Notes: generated by a model not told the origin, from the letters alone. Positions 1 to 7,713 are shown, counted from the first letter of the stretch. The stretch is DNA of 17,812 bases from Chitinophagaceae bacterium (GCA_947468255.1 CANIMM010000032.1:1-17812); one strand, 5' to 3'. Program-made: numbers and translations.

Positions 1-19
1 CTATTAAGCGATCAACAAT

Positions 20-1171
20 ATGAATATAGGCTATGATGGCAAAAGGGCTTTTCAAAACAAAACGGGACTGGGTAACTATTCCCGCTCCCTGCTTACTATT
101 TTAAACCGTTATTTTTCCCAGCACCAATACCTATTGTTTGCTCCCAAACAAACCCATTTATTCGATATCCACCATCTTACCAATATTCGCACCATATTAC
201 CCGATAATTTATGGTTTCGAAAATTACCTGCCCTCTGGCGCAGAATGGGAATGGTAAAACAAATCTCCCAGGCAAGGCTCGATATTTACCACGGTCTAAG
301 CAATGAATTGCCCAGCGGTATCAAAAAGCTGAAGATTCAAACGGTGGTCACTATTCACGACCTGATTTTTGAACGCTTCCCGCAAACCTACCATCTGGAT
401 GAACGCTATACCCATCGGTGGAAAATAAAACGGGCCTGCAAAATAGCAGATGCTGTCATTGCCATCAGTGAGCAAACAAAGAATGACCTCATTGAATATT
501 ACGGTGTGCCCACTCAAAAAATAACTGTCTGCTACCAAAGTTGTAACCCTATATTTGAACAATCCATTACTGCCACTGAAAAAACTGCAGTAAAGAAAAA
601 ATACAATTTACCCGACCGCTATTTTTTATTTGTAAGTTCCATCGCTCCCAGAAAAAACCTCATTGCCATCTGCAAGGCAATGATTTCCTTGAAAGATGAT
701 ATTCATATTCCACTCGTGGTAATAGGAGATGGAAAAAATGAAAAAGAAGAAGCGAAACGATTAATGAAAGAAAATGGAATGGCGCAGCAGCTAATATTGC
801 TCAATGCTTTGGCTGCAGCCAAAGCAGATTCCTTTACCAACGCAACCGATTTTCCGGCCATTTACCAGCAAGCAACTGCCCTGGTATACCCTTCCATTTT
901 TGAAGGATTTGGTTTGCCGATATTAGAAGCGATGTGGAGCGGTTTGCCTGTCATTTGCAGCAACACTTCCAGCATGCCGGAGGTTGCCGGAGATGCCGCC
1001 TTGTACTTTTCTCCAAATGATACGGCCACCCTTGCCCAACATTTGCGATTGATTGCATCGGATGATCAATTGGTACAAACATTGAAAGACAAAGGGCTGG
1101 AGCAGGCAAAGCAATTTTCGACTGAAACCTATGCTAACCATATTATGCAAGTATATAAAAGTTTGCTATGA
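20..1171 (+). CDS. Glycosyltransferase family 4 (GT-B fold), mannosyltransferase-like
   Basis: A 383-residue GT-B glycosyltransferase of the GT4 (glycosyl transferases group 1) type. The N-terminal Rossmann domain starts with the glycine-rich loop KTGLGNYSR (about residues 15-23) and has the HGLSNELP segment near 91. The C-terminal, nucleotide-sugar-binding domain begins around VSSIAPRKNL (near 205) and contains the EX7E signature as E295-GFGLPIL-E303, followed by GLPVICSNTSSMPEVAG. It probably transfers a sugar from a nucleotide-sugar donor to a cell-surface polysaccharide or lipid-linked glycan on the cytoplasmic face of the membrane; the sugar is not readable from sequence. No signal peptide or membrane segment is visible. 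Its last codons overlap the next gene by ATGA (1168-1171), so the two are probably translated together. No other polysaccharide gene is in the window; a cluster could lie upstream. Confidence 0.93.
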   Translation: MNIGYDGKRAFQNKTGLGNYSRSLLTILNRYFSQHQYLLFAPKQTHLFDIHHLTNIRTILPDNLWFRKLPALWRRMGMVKQISQARLDIYHGLSNELPSGIKKLKIQTVVTIHDLIFERFPQTYHLDERYTHRWKIKRACKIADAVIAISEQTKNDLIEYYGVPTQKITVCYQSCNPIFEQSITATEKTAVKKKYNLPDRYFLFVSSIAPRKNLIAICKAMISLKDDIHIPLVVIGDGKNEKEEAKRLMKENGMAQQLILLNALAAAKADSFTNATDFPAIYQQATALVYPSIFEGFGLPILEAMWSGLPVICSNTSSMPEVAGDAALYFSPNDTATLAQHLRLIASDDQLVQTLKDKGLEQAKQFSTETYANHIMQVYKSLL

Positions 1172-1740
1172 GTCAATTTTCAAACGATCTGGATCAATGC
1201 CTGTTGGCATTAAATAAAGGGGACTTAATTTTATATCCTACCGATACCATCTGGGGTATTGGTTGCGATGCTACCAATGAGCAGGCGGTAGCCAAAATTT
1301 ATGCGCTTAAAAAAAGAATTGCTAATAAATCAATGATTGTACTGCTAGCAGAAGAAAAAGATTTACTGACTCATGTGATGCAGCCCAATCTTCAAATATT
1401 TGATTACATCAAAGGAGTTGCTAAACCCACCACGGTGATCTATGAAGGAGCAACTGGTGTAGCCGACAATCTGCTGAATGAAGATGGCACCATCGCCATC
1501 AGAATTGTAAAGGATCCATTCTGCAGGGAGCTAATCAACTTATTTGGCAAGCCAATCGTATCTACTTCGGCTAACCTATCCGGCTATCCGCCTCCAGCTA
1601 TTTTTGATGACATTGATGCGGAAATAAAAAACGGTGTTGACTATATTGTTCAACACCGTCAGGATGATATACATTTGGCTGAACCTTCAGCAATTATCCG
1701 TTGGAACAACAATGGTATTCCCACCATCATCCGGAATTGA
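1168..1740 (+). CDS. L-threonylcarbamoyladenylate synthase family (TsaC/Sua5/YrdC/YwlC)
   Basis: A 190-residue YrdC-domain protein without the extra C-terminal Sua5 domain, so of the short TsaC type. The family makes threonylcarbamoyl-AMP from threonine, bicarbonate and ATP in the cytoplasm, the first step of t6A37 modification of tRNAs reading ANN codons. Visible signatures are PTDTIWGIGCDA (24-35), LKKRIANKSMIVLL (47-60), which matches the K-x-R/K-S-M region that binds ATP and carbonate, the beta strand AIRIV (110-114) and STSANLSG (132-139). It starts inside the end of the glycosyltransferase gene (ATGA overlap) although the functions are unrelated. It ends two bases before the stop of the convergent minus-strand gene. 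A 10-bp inverted repeat lies inside the coding region at 1631-1659. The family call is firm; whether this copy is the essential t6A enzyme or a YciO/YwlC paralogue is less certain. Confidence 0.92.
   Translation: MSQFSNDLDQCLLALNKGDLILYPTDTIWGIGCDATNEQAVAKIYALKKRIANKSMIVLLAEEKDLLTHVMQPNLQIFDYIKGVAKPTTVIYEGATGVADNLLNEDGTIAIRIVKDPFCRELINLFGKPIVSTSANLSGYPPPAIFDDIDAEIKNGVDYIVQHRQDDIHLAEPSAIIRWNNNGIPTIIRN
1631..1659. repeat. 10-bp perfect inverted repeat inside the TsaC-family gene
   Basis: ACGGTGTTGA (1631-1640) and TCAACACCGT (1650-1659) are exact reverse complements separated by 9 nt. The repeat sits about 80 nt before the stop codon and would form a GC-containing hairpin in the mRNA, or in a transcript running in from the convergent gene. 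No T-tract follows on the plus strand; on the minus strand the hairpin is followed by TTTTTTATTTC, so it could help end minus-strand transcripts that run past the convergent gene. Confidence 0.6.
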
Positions 1741-1742
1741 TT

Positions 1743-2333
1743 TTACAAAATGGTTAGCCCAATTCCAATTTGCAAACTTTGGTTTTTCCACTCGTCCATT
1801 TTGTCGATGTCATTCAAATTATTCAACCCTACTACATATCTGCCATAGATCCTGAATTTGGATACCTCCAATTGCAGTCCACCCAATATGCTGAAATCGC
1901 CATTCTTAAAGGCATTTTTTCCGTTTTGTAATAAATTGGCATTTTGATTCATCAATATGGAGTACTGAGGGCCTAGTTGGATGCTGAATTGGTCAGACAA
2001 CTTGTAACCCAATAATATCGGCAAATTGAGGTAACTCAATTGAATGTTGGATGGTGCAACCCCCAGCAAATTATTATAAATTGCTCGAAATTGGCTAGAA
2101 GTATCCTGCTTTATCTGGCTCACAAAAACTTCCGGCTGAAGCGATAATTTTTTACCGATTCCTATTTCGATAAAACCGCCAATATGATACCCAAAACTAA
2201 ATTTATCTGTAAAAGATTGGCCGGTTAATTTATTTACATTGGCACCACCTTTAATGCCCAGGTGAATACTTTGTGCATTTAAATTTGAAAAGGATAGCGC
2301 TGCTATCAACAGCAGTAGGAGATTTGCTTTCAT
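1743..2333 (-). CDS. Outer-membrane beta-barrel protein (PorT / OMP_b-brl family type)
   Basis: A roughly 196-residue secreted protein. I place the start at the ATG at 2333, the fourteenth codon of the longest reading frame, because MKANLLLLLIAALSFSNLNAQ is a clean Sec signal peptide ending in NAQ while the residues before it are polar. The mature part opens with SIHLGIKGGANVNKLTG, typical of the Bacteroidota PorT-like beta-barrel family. It continues as alternating amphipathic strands, such as FSFGYHIGGFIEIGIGKKLSLQ-PEVF and LPILLGYKL, and ends in a short hydrophobic strand (LQIGIGLTIL). It should be a small barrel in the outer membrane; the function is unknown. Another barrel gene lies 87 nt upstream on the same strand, so the two may share a transcript. 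Its stop codon lies two bases from the stop of the convergent TsaC-family gene. Confidence 0.82.
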   Translation of the reverse strand: MKANLLLLLIAALSFSNLNAQSIHLGIKGGANVNKLTGQSFTDKFSFGYHIGGFIEIGIGKKLSLQPEVFVSQIKQDTSSQFRAIYNNLLGVAPSNIQLSYLNLPILLGYKLSDQFSIQLGPQYSILMNQNANLLQNGKNAFKNGDFSILGGLQLEVSKFRIYGRYVVGLNNLNDIDKMDEWKNQSLQIGIGLTIL

Positions 2334-2420
2334 AATATTATTATTAGTTGGCATAATCATAACAAGTTGCATGCCAAGGATTAAAAAATAGCGGTATAGA
2401 TGACAGAACGAATTTTTATC

Positions 2421-3416
2421 CTAAAAAGTATAGCCCACATTTAACATAAATATGGCCGTTGTCCTTTTTGTATCGGTAGAGCGTACATAATAATCCAAAT
2501 ATAGCTGTGGTTCAATGTTGAAATTGCCTATTGAATAGTTCAGATCAAGATTAAGACCGATGGACTGCATTTGAAATTCGCTGGCTTGTACACGGGGAGC
2601 CCTCCCCTTTCTGTTGAGTGCATTAAATACTTCAGCTCCTCCAGGCCCTGGAGGAGGCACATTGGTGAGATGAGTGGTAGTGGCGCTTCCTGACCCAGCA
2701 TTCAACATCAATGAAGGAGTAAAACTTAGCCCATCCGACTTATTGAAAACGGAATACCAATCAAACTGATGCTGGACAGATAACATGGTATAAAATGAAT
2801 TACTTGTAACATTCAACGTATCATAAAAATGTCTTTTTACACCGCCAATGATTGAGTCCTTGTTTTTGGTCTCTCCATATTCTCCCGATGAATATCCCAA
2901 AGCAATTCCCGGCTGTAGCCAGGCCTTTTTATAACTAAAAGAAGTAAAAAGATCATTTTGCACTGATGAAGAAAATGTAGAATACTTGTCTTTTACAAAA
3001 TAATGCGTGAAGGATATCCCCAAAGAAATATTTTTATTGCCCACTAAATCAAAGGAAGGGGAAAGGGAATATTGATTAACGCCAAATTGCTTTGAATCAT
3101 TTAATAAATTAGCTCCAGCGGAAATCCCAAAACCAGTTTTGTTGAAATAGGAAAGAGAAGGAGAATACACAGCCACAGCAGCATTGCTCTGGTTAGCATT
3201 CAACGCCTTGTTCTTAACACTGTACAGCCGATTACCCAATCCTATGCTGGCATAAAAATAACTAACCGACTTTTCTTCCGTACCCAACAATTGCCTTAAT
3301 TGATCTTCCAATTCAATTGAATCCTTTTCAGAAAGATTGATATCAGGCTTCACTTGAGCAAAGGACTTCGATACAACCAAAGCCAAAAAAAATATAAAAA
3401 AAAACAATGTACGCAT
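2421..3416 (-). CDS. Putative outer-membrane beta-barrel protein of unknown function
   Basis: I do not recognise a named family. I chose the ATG at 3416 (331 residues) because MRTLFFFIFFLALVVSKSFAQ is a Sec signal peptide ending in FAQ; the 17 codons before it in the longest frame would bury that signal. After a short charged stretch (SEKDSIELEDQLRQLL) the protein is a run of amphipathic beta segments rich in aromatic, glycine and serine residues (YFYASIGLGNRLYS, ISLGISFTHYFV, LFTSFSYKKAWLQPGIALGY, NFNIEPQLYLDYYV). It ends in MLNVGYTF with a terminal phenylalanine, as expected of a barrel inserted by the BAM machinery. A proline/glycine loop (VPPPGPGGAEV) near the end is probably extracellular. 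It is divergent from the helicase gene and has a minus-strand TAnnTTTG box at 3553-3560, giving a leader of roughly 130 nt. Confidence 0.7.
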   Translation of the reverse strand: MRTLFFFIFFLALVVSKSFAQVKPDINLSEKDSIELEDQLRQLLGTEEKSVSYFYASIGLGNRLYSVKNKALNANQSNAAVAVYSPSLSYFNKTGFGISAGANLLNDSKQFGVNQYSLSPSFDLVGNKNISLGISFTHYFVKDKYSTFSSSVQNDLFTSFSYKKAWLQPGIALGYSSGEYGETKNKDSIIGGVKRHFYDTLNVTSNSFYTMLSVQHQFDWYSVFNKSDGLSFTPSLMLNAGSGSATTTHLTNVPPPGPGGAEVFNALNRKGRAPRVQASEFQMQSIGLNLDLNYSIGNFNIEPQLYLDYYVRSTDTKRTTAIFMLNVGYTF

Positions 3417-3544
3417 ATAAAAAACCGCTTTAGAGTATTGCCTTTGAAGCATAAAATTAGGATGCAATATCCATCATTTTATTTAAAAGATGAAAAACCA
3501 GCGCAGCTACTTTATTAAAATCACCATTTGTAAAAAATAAGTAG

Positions 3545-3552
3545 TACATTTG
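3545..3552 (+). promoter_or_regulatory. Bacteroidota -7 box TACATTTG for the helicase gene
   Basis: TACATTTG matches TAnnTTTG exactly. The closest -33-like TTTG (3527-3530) is 14 nt away, shorter than the usual gap, so the -33 part is uncertain. Transcription from here would give a leader of roughly 130 nt before the start codon at 3688. Confidence 0.5.
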
Positions 3553-3560
3553 CAAAATTA
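3553..3560 (-). promoter_or_regulatory. Minus-strand -7 box TAATTTTG abutting the plus-strand box
   Basis: CAAAATTA on the plus strand reads TAATTTTG on the minus strand, an exact TAnnTTTG match, and begins at the very next base after the plus-strand box. It would serve the beta-barrel gene ending at 2421. No well-spaced -33 element is visible. Confidence 0.42.
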
Positions 3561-3663
3561 TTTATAACGAGTATTGCATGAAGTGCCCAAAAGGCTGTTG
3601 AAATTAGTAACTTTAGATTTTTTTAGTAGGAATTAAGTAGCGCAACAACAGGAAGATAGCATA

Positions 3664-3691
3664 TCATGTAAACACAAAAACATTTACATGA
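3664..3691 (+). promoter_or_regulatory. 9-bp hairpin enclosing the helicase start codon
   Basis: TCATGTAAA (3664-3672) and TTTACATGA (3683-3691) are perfect reverse complements with a 10-nt A-rich loop. The right arm contains the ATG at 3688-3690. In the mRNA the stem would pair the initiation codon with an upstream copy of the same bases, which also forms a start-stop ATGTAA at 3666-3671. The pairing is seen in the sequence; a role in translation control is inferred. Confidence 0.55.
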
Positions 3692-5451
3692 ATGCATTTG
3701 AAGCCTTAGGCTTAAACGAACAATTAGTACAAGCTATTACAGAAATGGGATTCGAAACTCCCACTCCCATCCAGGAAAAAGCTATCCCCGTTTTATTATC
3801 AGGAACAACCGATTTTGTAGGTCTGGCTCAAACCGGAACCGGCAAAACCGCCGCTTTTGGATTACCCCTACTCCATTTAATTGATGTGAGTCAAAAGCAT
3901 CCCCAGGCACTGATTGTGTGCCCTACCAGGGAATTGTGTTTGCAAATATGCAATGACCTCATGAATTTCAAAAAACACGTAAGGGGCTTAAATGTAGAGC
4001 CGGTATATGGTGGCGCTTCCATCGTAATGCAAATACGCGAACTAAGAAAAGGCGTTCAAATAGTAGTTGCTACTCCAGGTCGCCTCATTGACCTGATAGA
4101 AAGAAAAGCCATTGACCTGCAAAAAGTAAAATACGTTGTATTGGATGAAGCAGATGAAATGCTCAACATGGGCTTTAGAGATGATATCGACTTTGTTTTA
4201 AAAAATACCATATTAAGAGAAAGCATCTGGTTGTTTAGTGCCACCATGCCAACCGCTGTTAAAGCGATTTCTAGAAATTTCATGACTAACCCGATCGAGG
4301 TTACCATGGGCAAAAAGAATACCGCCAACGTAAATATCGATCACCAGTATTTTATTACACCTGCCCATAGCCGGTATGATACATTGAAACGCCTAGTAGA
4401 TTTTAATCCAGGTATGTACGGTGTTATTTTCACTCGTACCAAAGCAGATGCACAGGAAGTTGCCGAACGCTTAGTAAAAGAAGGTTATGATATTGAGGCC
4501 TTGCACGGCGATCTTACTCAACAACAAAGGGATAAGGTAATGGGCCGATTCCGTGCTAAAAGCATTCAGCTTTTAATTGCTACCGATGTTGCTGCAAGAG
4601 GCATTGATGTGGATGGCATTACCCATGTAATCAACTACGAATTACCAGATGATATTGAAGTGTATACTCACCGAAGCGGTCGTACCGCAAGGGCTGGTAA
4701 AAGTGGTATTTGTATCACCATTTGCCATAGCAGAGAAGCTTACAAAATAAGGTCGATTGAAAAAATGGTCAACGCACAGTTTCACCGTCTTGATATTCCA
4801 AGTGGTAAGGATGTTTGTCGCAAACAATTTTTTCACTTCATGGATAAATTAATGTCGGCTGATATTTCAAATGGCGAATACGAAACTTATTTACCCGACT
4901 TGCAAGAGAAATTTGCAGATGTTAGTAAGGATGAAGTATTAAAAAGAGTTGCCGCTTTGGAATTCAATCATTTCTTAAAATACTATCAAAATTCCGACGA
5001 CTTAAATACCAAAACGGATTCAAGAGAAAGAAGAGATACTGGAAGGGATCGGGATGCAGGTTCATTTGAAAGAAAAGAACGCAGCACTTTCACCAGAACG
5101 GTTGACAATGGCTTTAGTCGTTTGTTTATCAACCTTGGCACAAAAGATGGTTTTTACAAAGCCAGCTTTTTACAATTCATTTTAGACGAAAGCAATTTAA
5201 ATAAAGAGGTGCTGGGAAAAATTGATATTCGTGAAATGAATGCTTGGGTAGAAGTGGATAAAGCTGCTGCAGGAAAAATGATCAAGAGCATGGACGGTAA
5301 AAAATACAACGGTCGCCTAGTTAGAATGAACGAGGCAGATGGTGGATTTAAAAGACCAACCGATGAAGGCAGAAGCGATAGGAGTTCTAGAAATGAAGGT
5401 GGAGATAGAAGCGAGGGAAGAAAAAGAATTCCGATGAGAGATAAAAGATAA
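3688..5451 (+). CDS. DEAD-box ATP-dependent RNA helicase with C-terminal DbpA-type RNA-binding domain
   Basis: A 587-residue cytoplasmic RNA helicase. All core motifs are present: a Q motif around TPTPIQEKAIP (25-35), Walker A as TGTGKT (49-54), PTREL, GGAS, TPGRL, DEAD at 153-156, SAT at 184-186, an RNA-binding LHGDLTQQQRDKVMGRFR segment, ATDVAARGIDV, and motif VI as HRSGRTAR from H328. After the core comes an arginine/aspartate-rich linker (about 445-465), then a domain from about 476 (FSRLFINLGTKDGFYKASFL) to 553 that matches the DbpA/CsdA RNA-binding fold, and a basic, disordered tail to the end. This is the CsdA/DeaD layout: unwinding of structured RNA in ribosome assembly, mRNA decay or cold adaptation. 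It has a long leader with a start-codon hairpin and is closed by a strong terminator, so it is probably transcribed alone. Confidence 0.96.
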   Translation: MNAFEALGLNEQLVQAITEMGFETPTPIQEKAIPVLLSGTTDFVGLAQTGTGKTAAFGLPLLHLIDVSQKHPQALIVCPTRELCLQICNDLMNFKKHVRGLNVEPVYGGASIVMQIRELRKGVQIVVATPGRLIDLIERKAIDLQKVKYVVLDEADEMLNMGFRDDIDFVLKNTILRESIWLFSATMPTAVKAISRNFMTNPIEVTMGKKNTANVNIDHQYFITPAHSRYDTLKRLVDFNPGMYGVIFTRTKADAQEVAERLVKEGYDIEALHGDLTQQQRDKVMGRFRAKSIQLLIATDVAARGIDVDGITHVINYELPDDIEVYTHRSGRTARAGKSGICITICHSREAYKIRSIEKMVNAQFHRLDIPSGKDVCRKQFFHFMDKLMSADISNGEYETYLPDLQEKFADVSKDEVLKRVAALEFNHFLKYYQNSDDLNTKTDSRERRDTGRDRDAGSFERKERSTFTRTVDNGFSRLFINLGTKDGFYKASFLQFILDESNLNKEVLGKIDIREMNAWVEVDKAAAGKMIKSMDGKKYNGRLVRMNEADGGFKRPTDEGRSDRSSRNEGGDRSEGRKRIPMRDKR

Positions 5452-5466
5452 GTTTTGAGTTTACTT

Positions 5467-5499
5467 AAAAAATGCCCCGAAAATTTCGGGGCATTTTTT
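5467..5499. terminator. Bidirectional intrinsic terminator between convergent genes
   Basis: The stem TGCCCCGAAA / TTTCGGGGCA is flanked by six A on the left and six T on the right, so it works as hairpin plus T-tract on both strands. It lies 15 nt after the helicase stop and 56 nt beyond the stop of the minus-strand metallophosphoesterase, and so can serve both. Confidence 0.93.
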
Positions 5500-5555
5500 A
5501 TGGATCCATCCACTGATCGGATACTATATTTTACAGTCCCGCGAAATACTAGCCG

Positions 5556-6806
5556 CTACACCAATTCAATTACGGTGATCTCGGGCAAAATGCCTACCCT
5601 GCCAGGATAGCCAATAAAACCAAAGCCCCTATTGACATATAATTTTTGTTTTACATCTTCATATAATCCTGCCCATTGCTTGTAAACATATTGTACCGGA
5701 CTCCATTTGAATCCTGGAATTTCGATCCCAAATTGCATGCCATGCGTATGTCCACTCAACATCAGATCGATATCAGCATATTTCACTTTCACCTCCGCTT
5801 CCCAATGGCTGGGGTCATGACTCATTAAAATTTTGAAGGGGTATTTTTCTGTGCCTGAATGTGCAAGATCCATTCGCCCATGCTTGGGGAAATTTGCCTT
5901 GGCACCCCAATTTTCGATTCCTAACAATGCAATCTGATCACCATTTTTTTCCAATACCACATGCTCATTCATTAACAATCGCCATCCCAATGTGGCATGC
6001 ACTCCCTTAAGATTCTCCAGATTCTGCACCTTAGTAATACCTTCAATTGGCCACTGAACATAATCTCCATAATCATGGTTACCAAGAGTGGAATAAACGC
6101 CCATCGGCGCTTTCAACTGATTGAAAATATCCAGATAATCATCCATTTCAGTTGCTTTGTCATTTACCAAATCGCCTGTAAATAAAATAATATCTGCATT
6201 CTCACCCATGATTTCTTTTACCCCATGATGTACTGCTACCTTATCAGTAAAACTTCCACTATGGATATCACTGATGTGCAGAATCTTCATCCCCTTAAAT
6301 CCCTTTGGTAAATTATCAAAAGAAAGTTGCACCCGCTTAATATCATATTTGTATTTATTGCTAAATCCATAAATAAGACTTCCAAATAAAGTGCCCCCTA
6401 TCGCCAGACTAAACCAACTTAAAAAAACCGAGCGAGAAATACCAGTTTCATTACCTACACCAGCTGCAGCATTGTAATGATACAGCTTACCTACTGTCCA
6501 TTGCACTGCCCTTCGAATATCATCTACCAAAATAAAAATAATGGCAACGAGTTTGGCCAAAAACAACCCCATTATAAAAGCAAATAAATAAGTTCTAACT
6601 TTTCGGGGTAACCACTCGGGACCGCCAAAAGCAAAAAGCAAAAAACCGATGACAGCGATTACAGTAATGCCCCAGTAAATACCAACAATAATGGCCTTTG
6701 TTTTAGGCGATGCCGATAAGCTGACCGCTTTTACCGCTTGAAAAACATAGGTATCCATGAGCAGCATAAAGGATATGAAAATAAAAGCACCTAGGGGTGA
6801 TCGCAT
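5556..6806 (-). CDS. Membrane-anchored metallophosphoesterase (YkuE/YaeI-like)
   Basis: A 416-residue calcineurin-like phosphoesterase with a membrane N-terminus. Four hydrophobic segments are visible at about 5-25, 38-60, 72-94 and 126-147. They are followed by the catalytic domain with every metal-binding motif: D180-I-H182 in HISDIHSGS, G211-D212, G242-N243-H244-D245, H330 in SHDPSHW, and G352-H353-T-H355. Two divalent metals are expected, with the site facing the periplasm or the cytoplasm depending on topology, which I cannot fix. Related proteins hydrolyse phosphodiesters or phospholipid and lipid-A-type substrates; the substrate here is unknown. The FMN-reductase gene lies upstream on the same strand with a 73-nt gap and no terminator between, so the two may be cotranscribed. 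Confidence 0.92.
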   Translation of the reverse strand: MRSPLGAFIFISFMLLMDTYVFQAVKAVSLSASPKTKAIIVGIYWGITVIAVIGFLLFAFGGPEWLPRKVRTYLFAFIMGLFLAKLVAIIFILVDDIRRAVQWTVGKLYHYNAAAGVGNETGISRSVFLSWFSLAIGGTLFGSLIYGFSNKYKYDIKRVQLSFDNLPKGFKGMKILHISDIHSGSFTDKVAVHHGVKEIMGENADIILFTGDLVNDKATEMDDYLDIFNQLKAPMGVYSTLGNHDYGDYVQWPIEGITKVQNLENLKGVHATLGWRLLMNEHVVLEKNGDQIALLGIENWGAKANFPKHGRMDLAHSGTEKYPFKILMSHDPSHWEAEVKVKYADIDLMLSGHTHGMQFGIEIPGFKWSPVQYVYKQWAGLYEDVKQKLYVNRGFGFIGYPGRVGILPEITVIELV

Positions 6807-6879
6807 AAGAAAGTTTTTTTGTTTTTTATAGATACGATTTAAACAATCGAATAGTGTGACATTGCATGGGGTTGATCAT

Positions 6880-7395
6880 TCATTTCCCTCCGGCATTCCA
6901 TTTAATATAGTCATCCAATTGTTGGTGGATGGCCTGCAGGGTATTAGAATCGGTGAAATGCCCTTCCGAATCCATGAGCTTATCTACCGAAGAAATAGGC
7001 AACTGATTAGGATGCACCGTTACCTTAATATGATGCAAAACACCTGTCAAGTGATCCAAGCCCCTTAAATTACCCGCCCTTCCAGTTGACACCCCGGTGA
7101 GTAAGGCATTTTTATACCACCACAAAGCATGGGTTTTGCCGGTATCAAATAACATTTTCAATACCCCGGGAAAACTTCCATTGTATTCAGGTGCAATAAA
7201 AATATAATGAGTGGCAGGCAGGATCATTTCATTTTCAATTTTTTCAAAATTGGCATCCCTTACCAGCACATTCAACCCCTCCAAGGAAAGCAAAGATGCA
7301 TCTATATGCTTTTCTTTTAATATGCGTTGGTATTCCTTGGCCACCTTAAAGGTATTGCTGCCTACTCTATTAGTTCCAGATATGATTAAATACAT
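6880..7395 (-). CDS. NAD(P)H-dependent FMN reductase / flavodoxin-fold oxidoreductase
   Basis: A 171-residue cytoplasmic flavodoxin-fold protein of the NADPH-dependent FMN reductase family. The FMN phosphate loop is GTNRVGS (7-13), the second FMN-contacting segment is APEYNGSFPGVLK (68-80), and GVSTGRAGNLRG (101-112) matches the loop holding the isoalloxazine ring. Members reduce flavins, quinones, azo compounds or metals such as chromate; the substrate cannot be told. The protein is somewhat short but has the full core. It lies just upstream of the metallophosphoesterase gene on the same strand. A minus-strand CTATTTTG near 7492-7499 is one base short of TAnnTTTG and could be a weak promoter. 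Confidence 0.9.
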   Translation of the reverse strand: MYLIISGTNRVGSNTFKVAKEYQRILKEKHIDASLLSLEGLNVLVRDANFEKIENEMILPATHYIFIAPEYNGSFPGVLKMLFDTGKTHALWWYKNALLTGVSTGRAGNLRGLDHLTGVLHHIKVTVHPNQLPISSVDKLMDSEGHFTDSNTLQAIHQQLDDYIKWNAGGK

Positions 7396-7590
7396 ATGTT
7401 TGTTTTATTCTATTGGTTGATTATCCTAACAACAAAGTGGGCGCAATGTTGCCCAATTTAAGCTGAATAGCTAAATTTAATATATATTTTGCAAAATAGG
7501 AGTAGAATATACATTGTTGCCAATGACTTAATAAGGGTAATTATACCTAAGCGACCGTCCGTTTTAAAAAGTTGTTAACTTTACTATTGT

Positions 7591-7654
7591 TGCATTTCAA
7601 ACAGTACCTTTGTATGGTATGCATGCCTTATGTTTTCAACGATGTTGAAATGCA
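7591..7654. repeat. Inverted repeats around the parA promoter
   Basis: TGCATTTCAA (7591-7600) is the exact reverse complement of TTGAAATGCA (7645-7654). The right arm overlaps a tight hairpin, TTTCAAC-GAT-GTTGAAA (7634-7650). The -7 box lies between the outer arms. The arrangement suits an operator or alternative leader structures; the function is inferred. Confidence 0.5.
7605..7612 (+). promoter_or_regulatory. Bacteroidota -7 box TACCTTTG for parA
   Basis: An exact TAnnTTTG match about 100 nt before the parA start. TTG triplets at 7587-7592 are the nearest possible -33 element but sit closer than the usual gap. Confidence 0.5.
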
Positions 7655-7713
7655 TCAAGCAATTGCAATGAAAAACTTACTCACAATAATTAATTCTCCC
7701 AGAGGGAATCAAT

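Larger units (their letters stand above)
7396..7713. other. Divergent intergenic region upstream of parA (318 nt)
   Basis: No gene is supported here. A frame starting at 7572 and running into parA has no recognisable features and looks like read-through in another frame. The region holds an exact TAnnTTTG box at 7605-7612, a 10-bp inverted repeat flanking that box (7591-7600 with 7645-7654), a 7-bp hairpin at 7634-7650 and an AT-rich stretch at 7470-7500. Confidence 0.6.

Noticed and set aside
1..36. Possible end of an upstream gene before the glycosyltransferase
   Set aside because: Two frames could carry it: one stopping at 21-23 as an ATGA overlap and one stopping at 34-36. A dozen codons at most are visible and nothing distinguishes them, so I did not annotate it.
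5154..5513. 119-codon minus-strand open frame
   Set aside because: It overlaps the DbpA-type domain of the helicase and the terminator; the leucine/serine-rich translation is a shadow of the opposite strand.
7631..7654. parS site upstream of parA
   Set aside because: TTTCAAC-GAT-GTTGAAA has only the outer half-sites of TGTTTCACGTGAAACA and a 3-nt insertion at the centre, so it is too far from the consensus to call.
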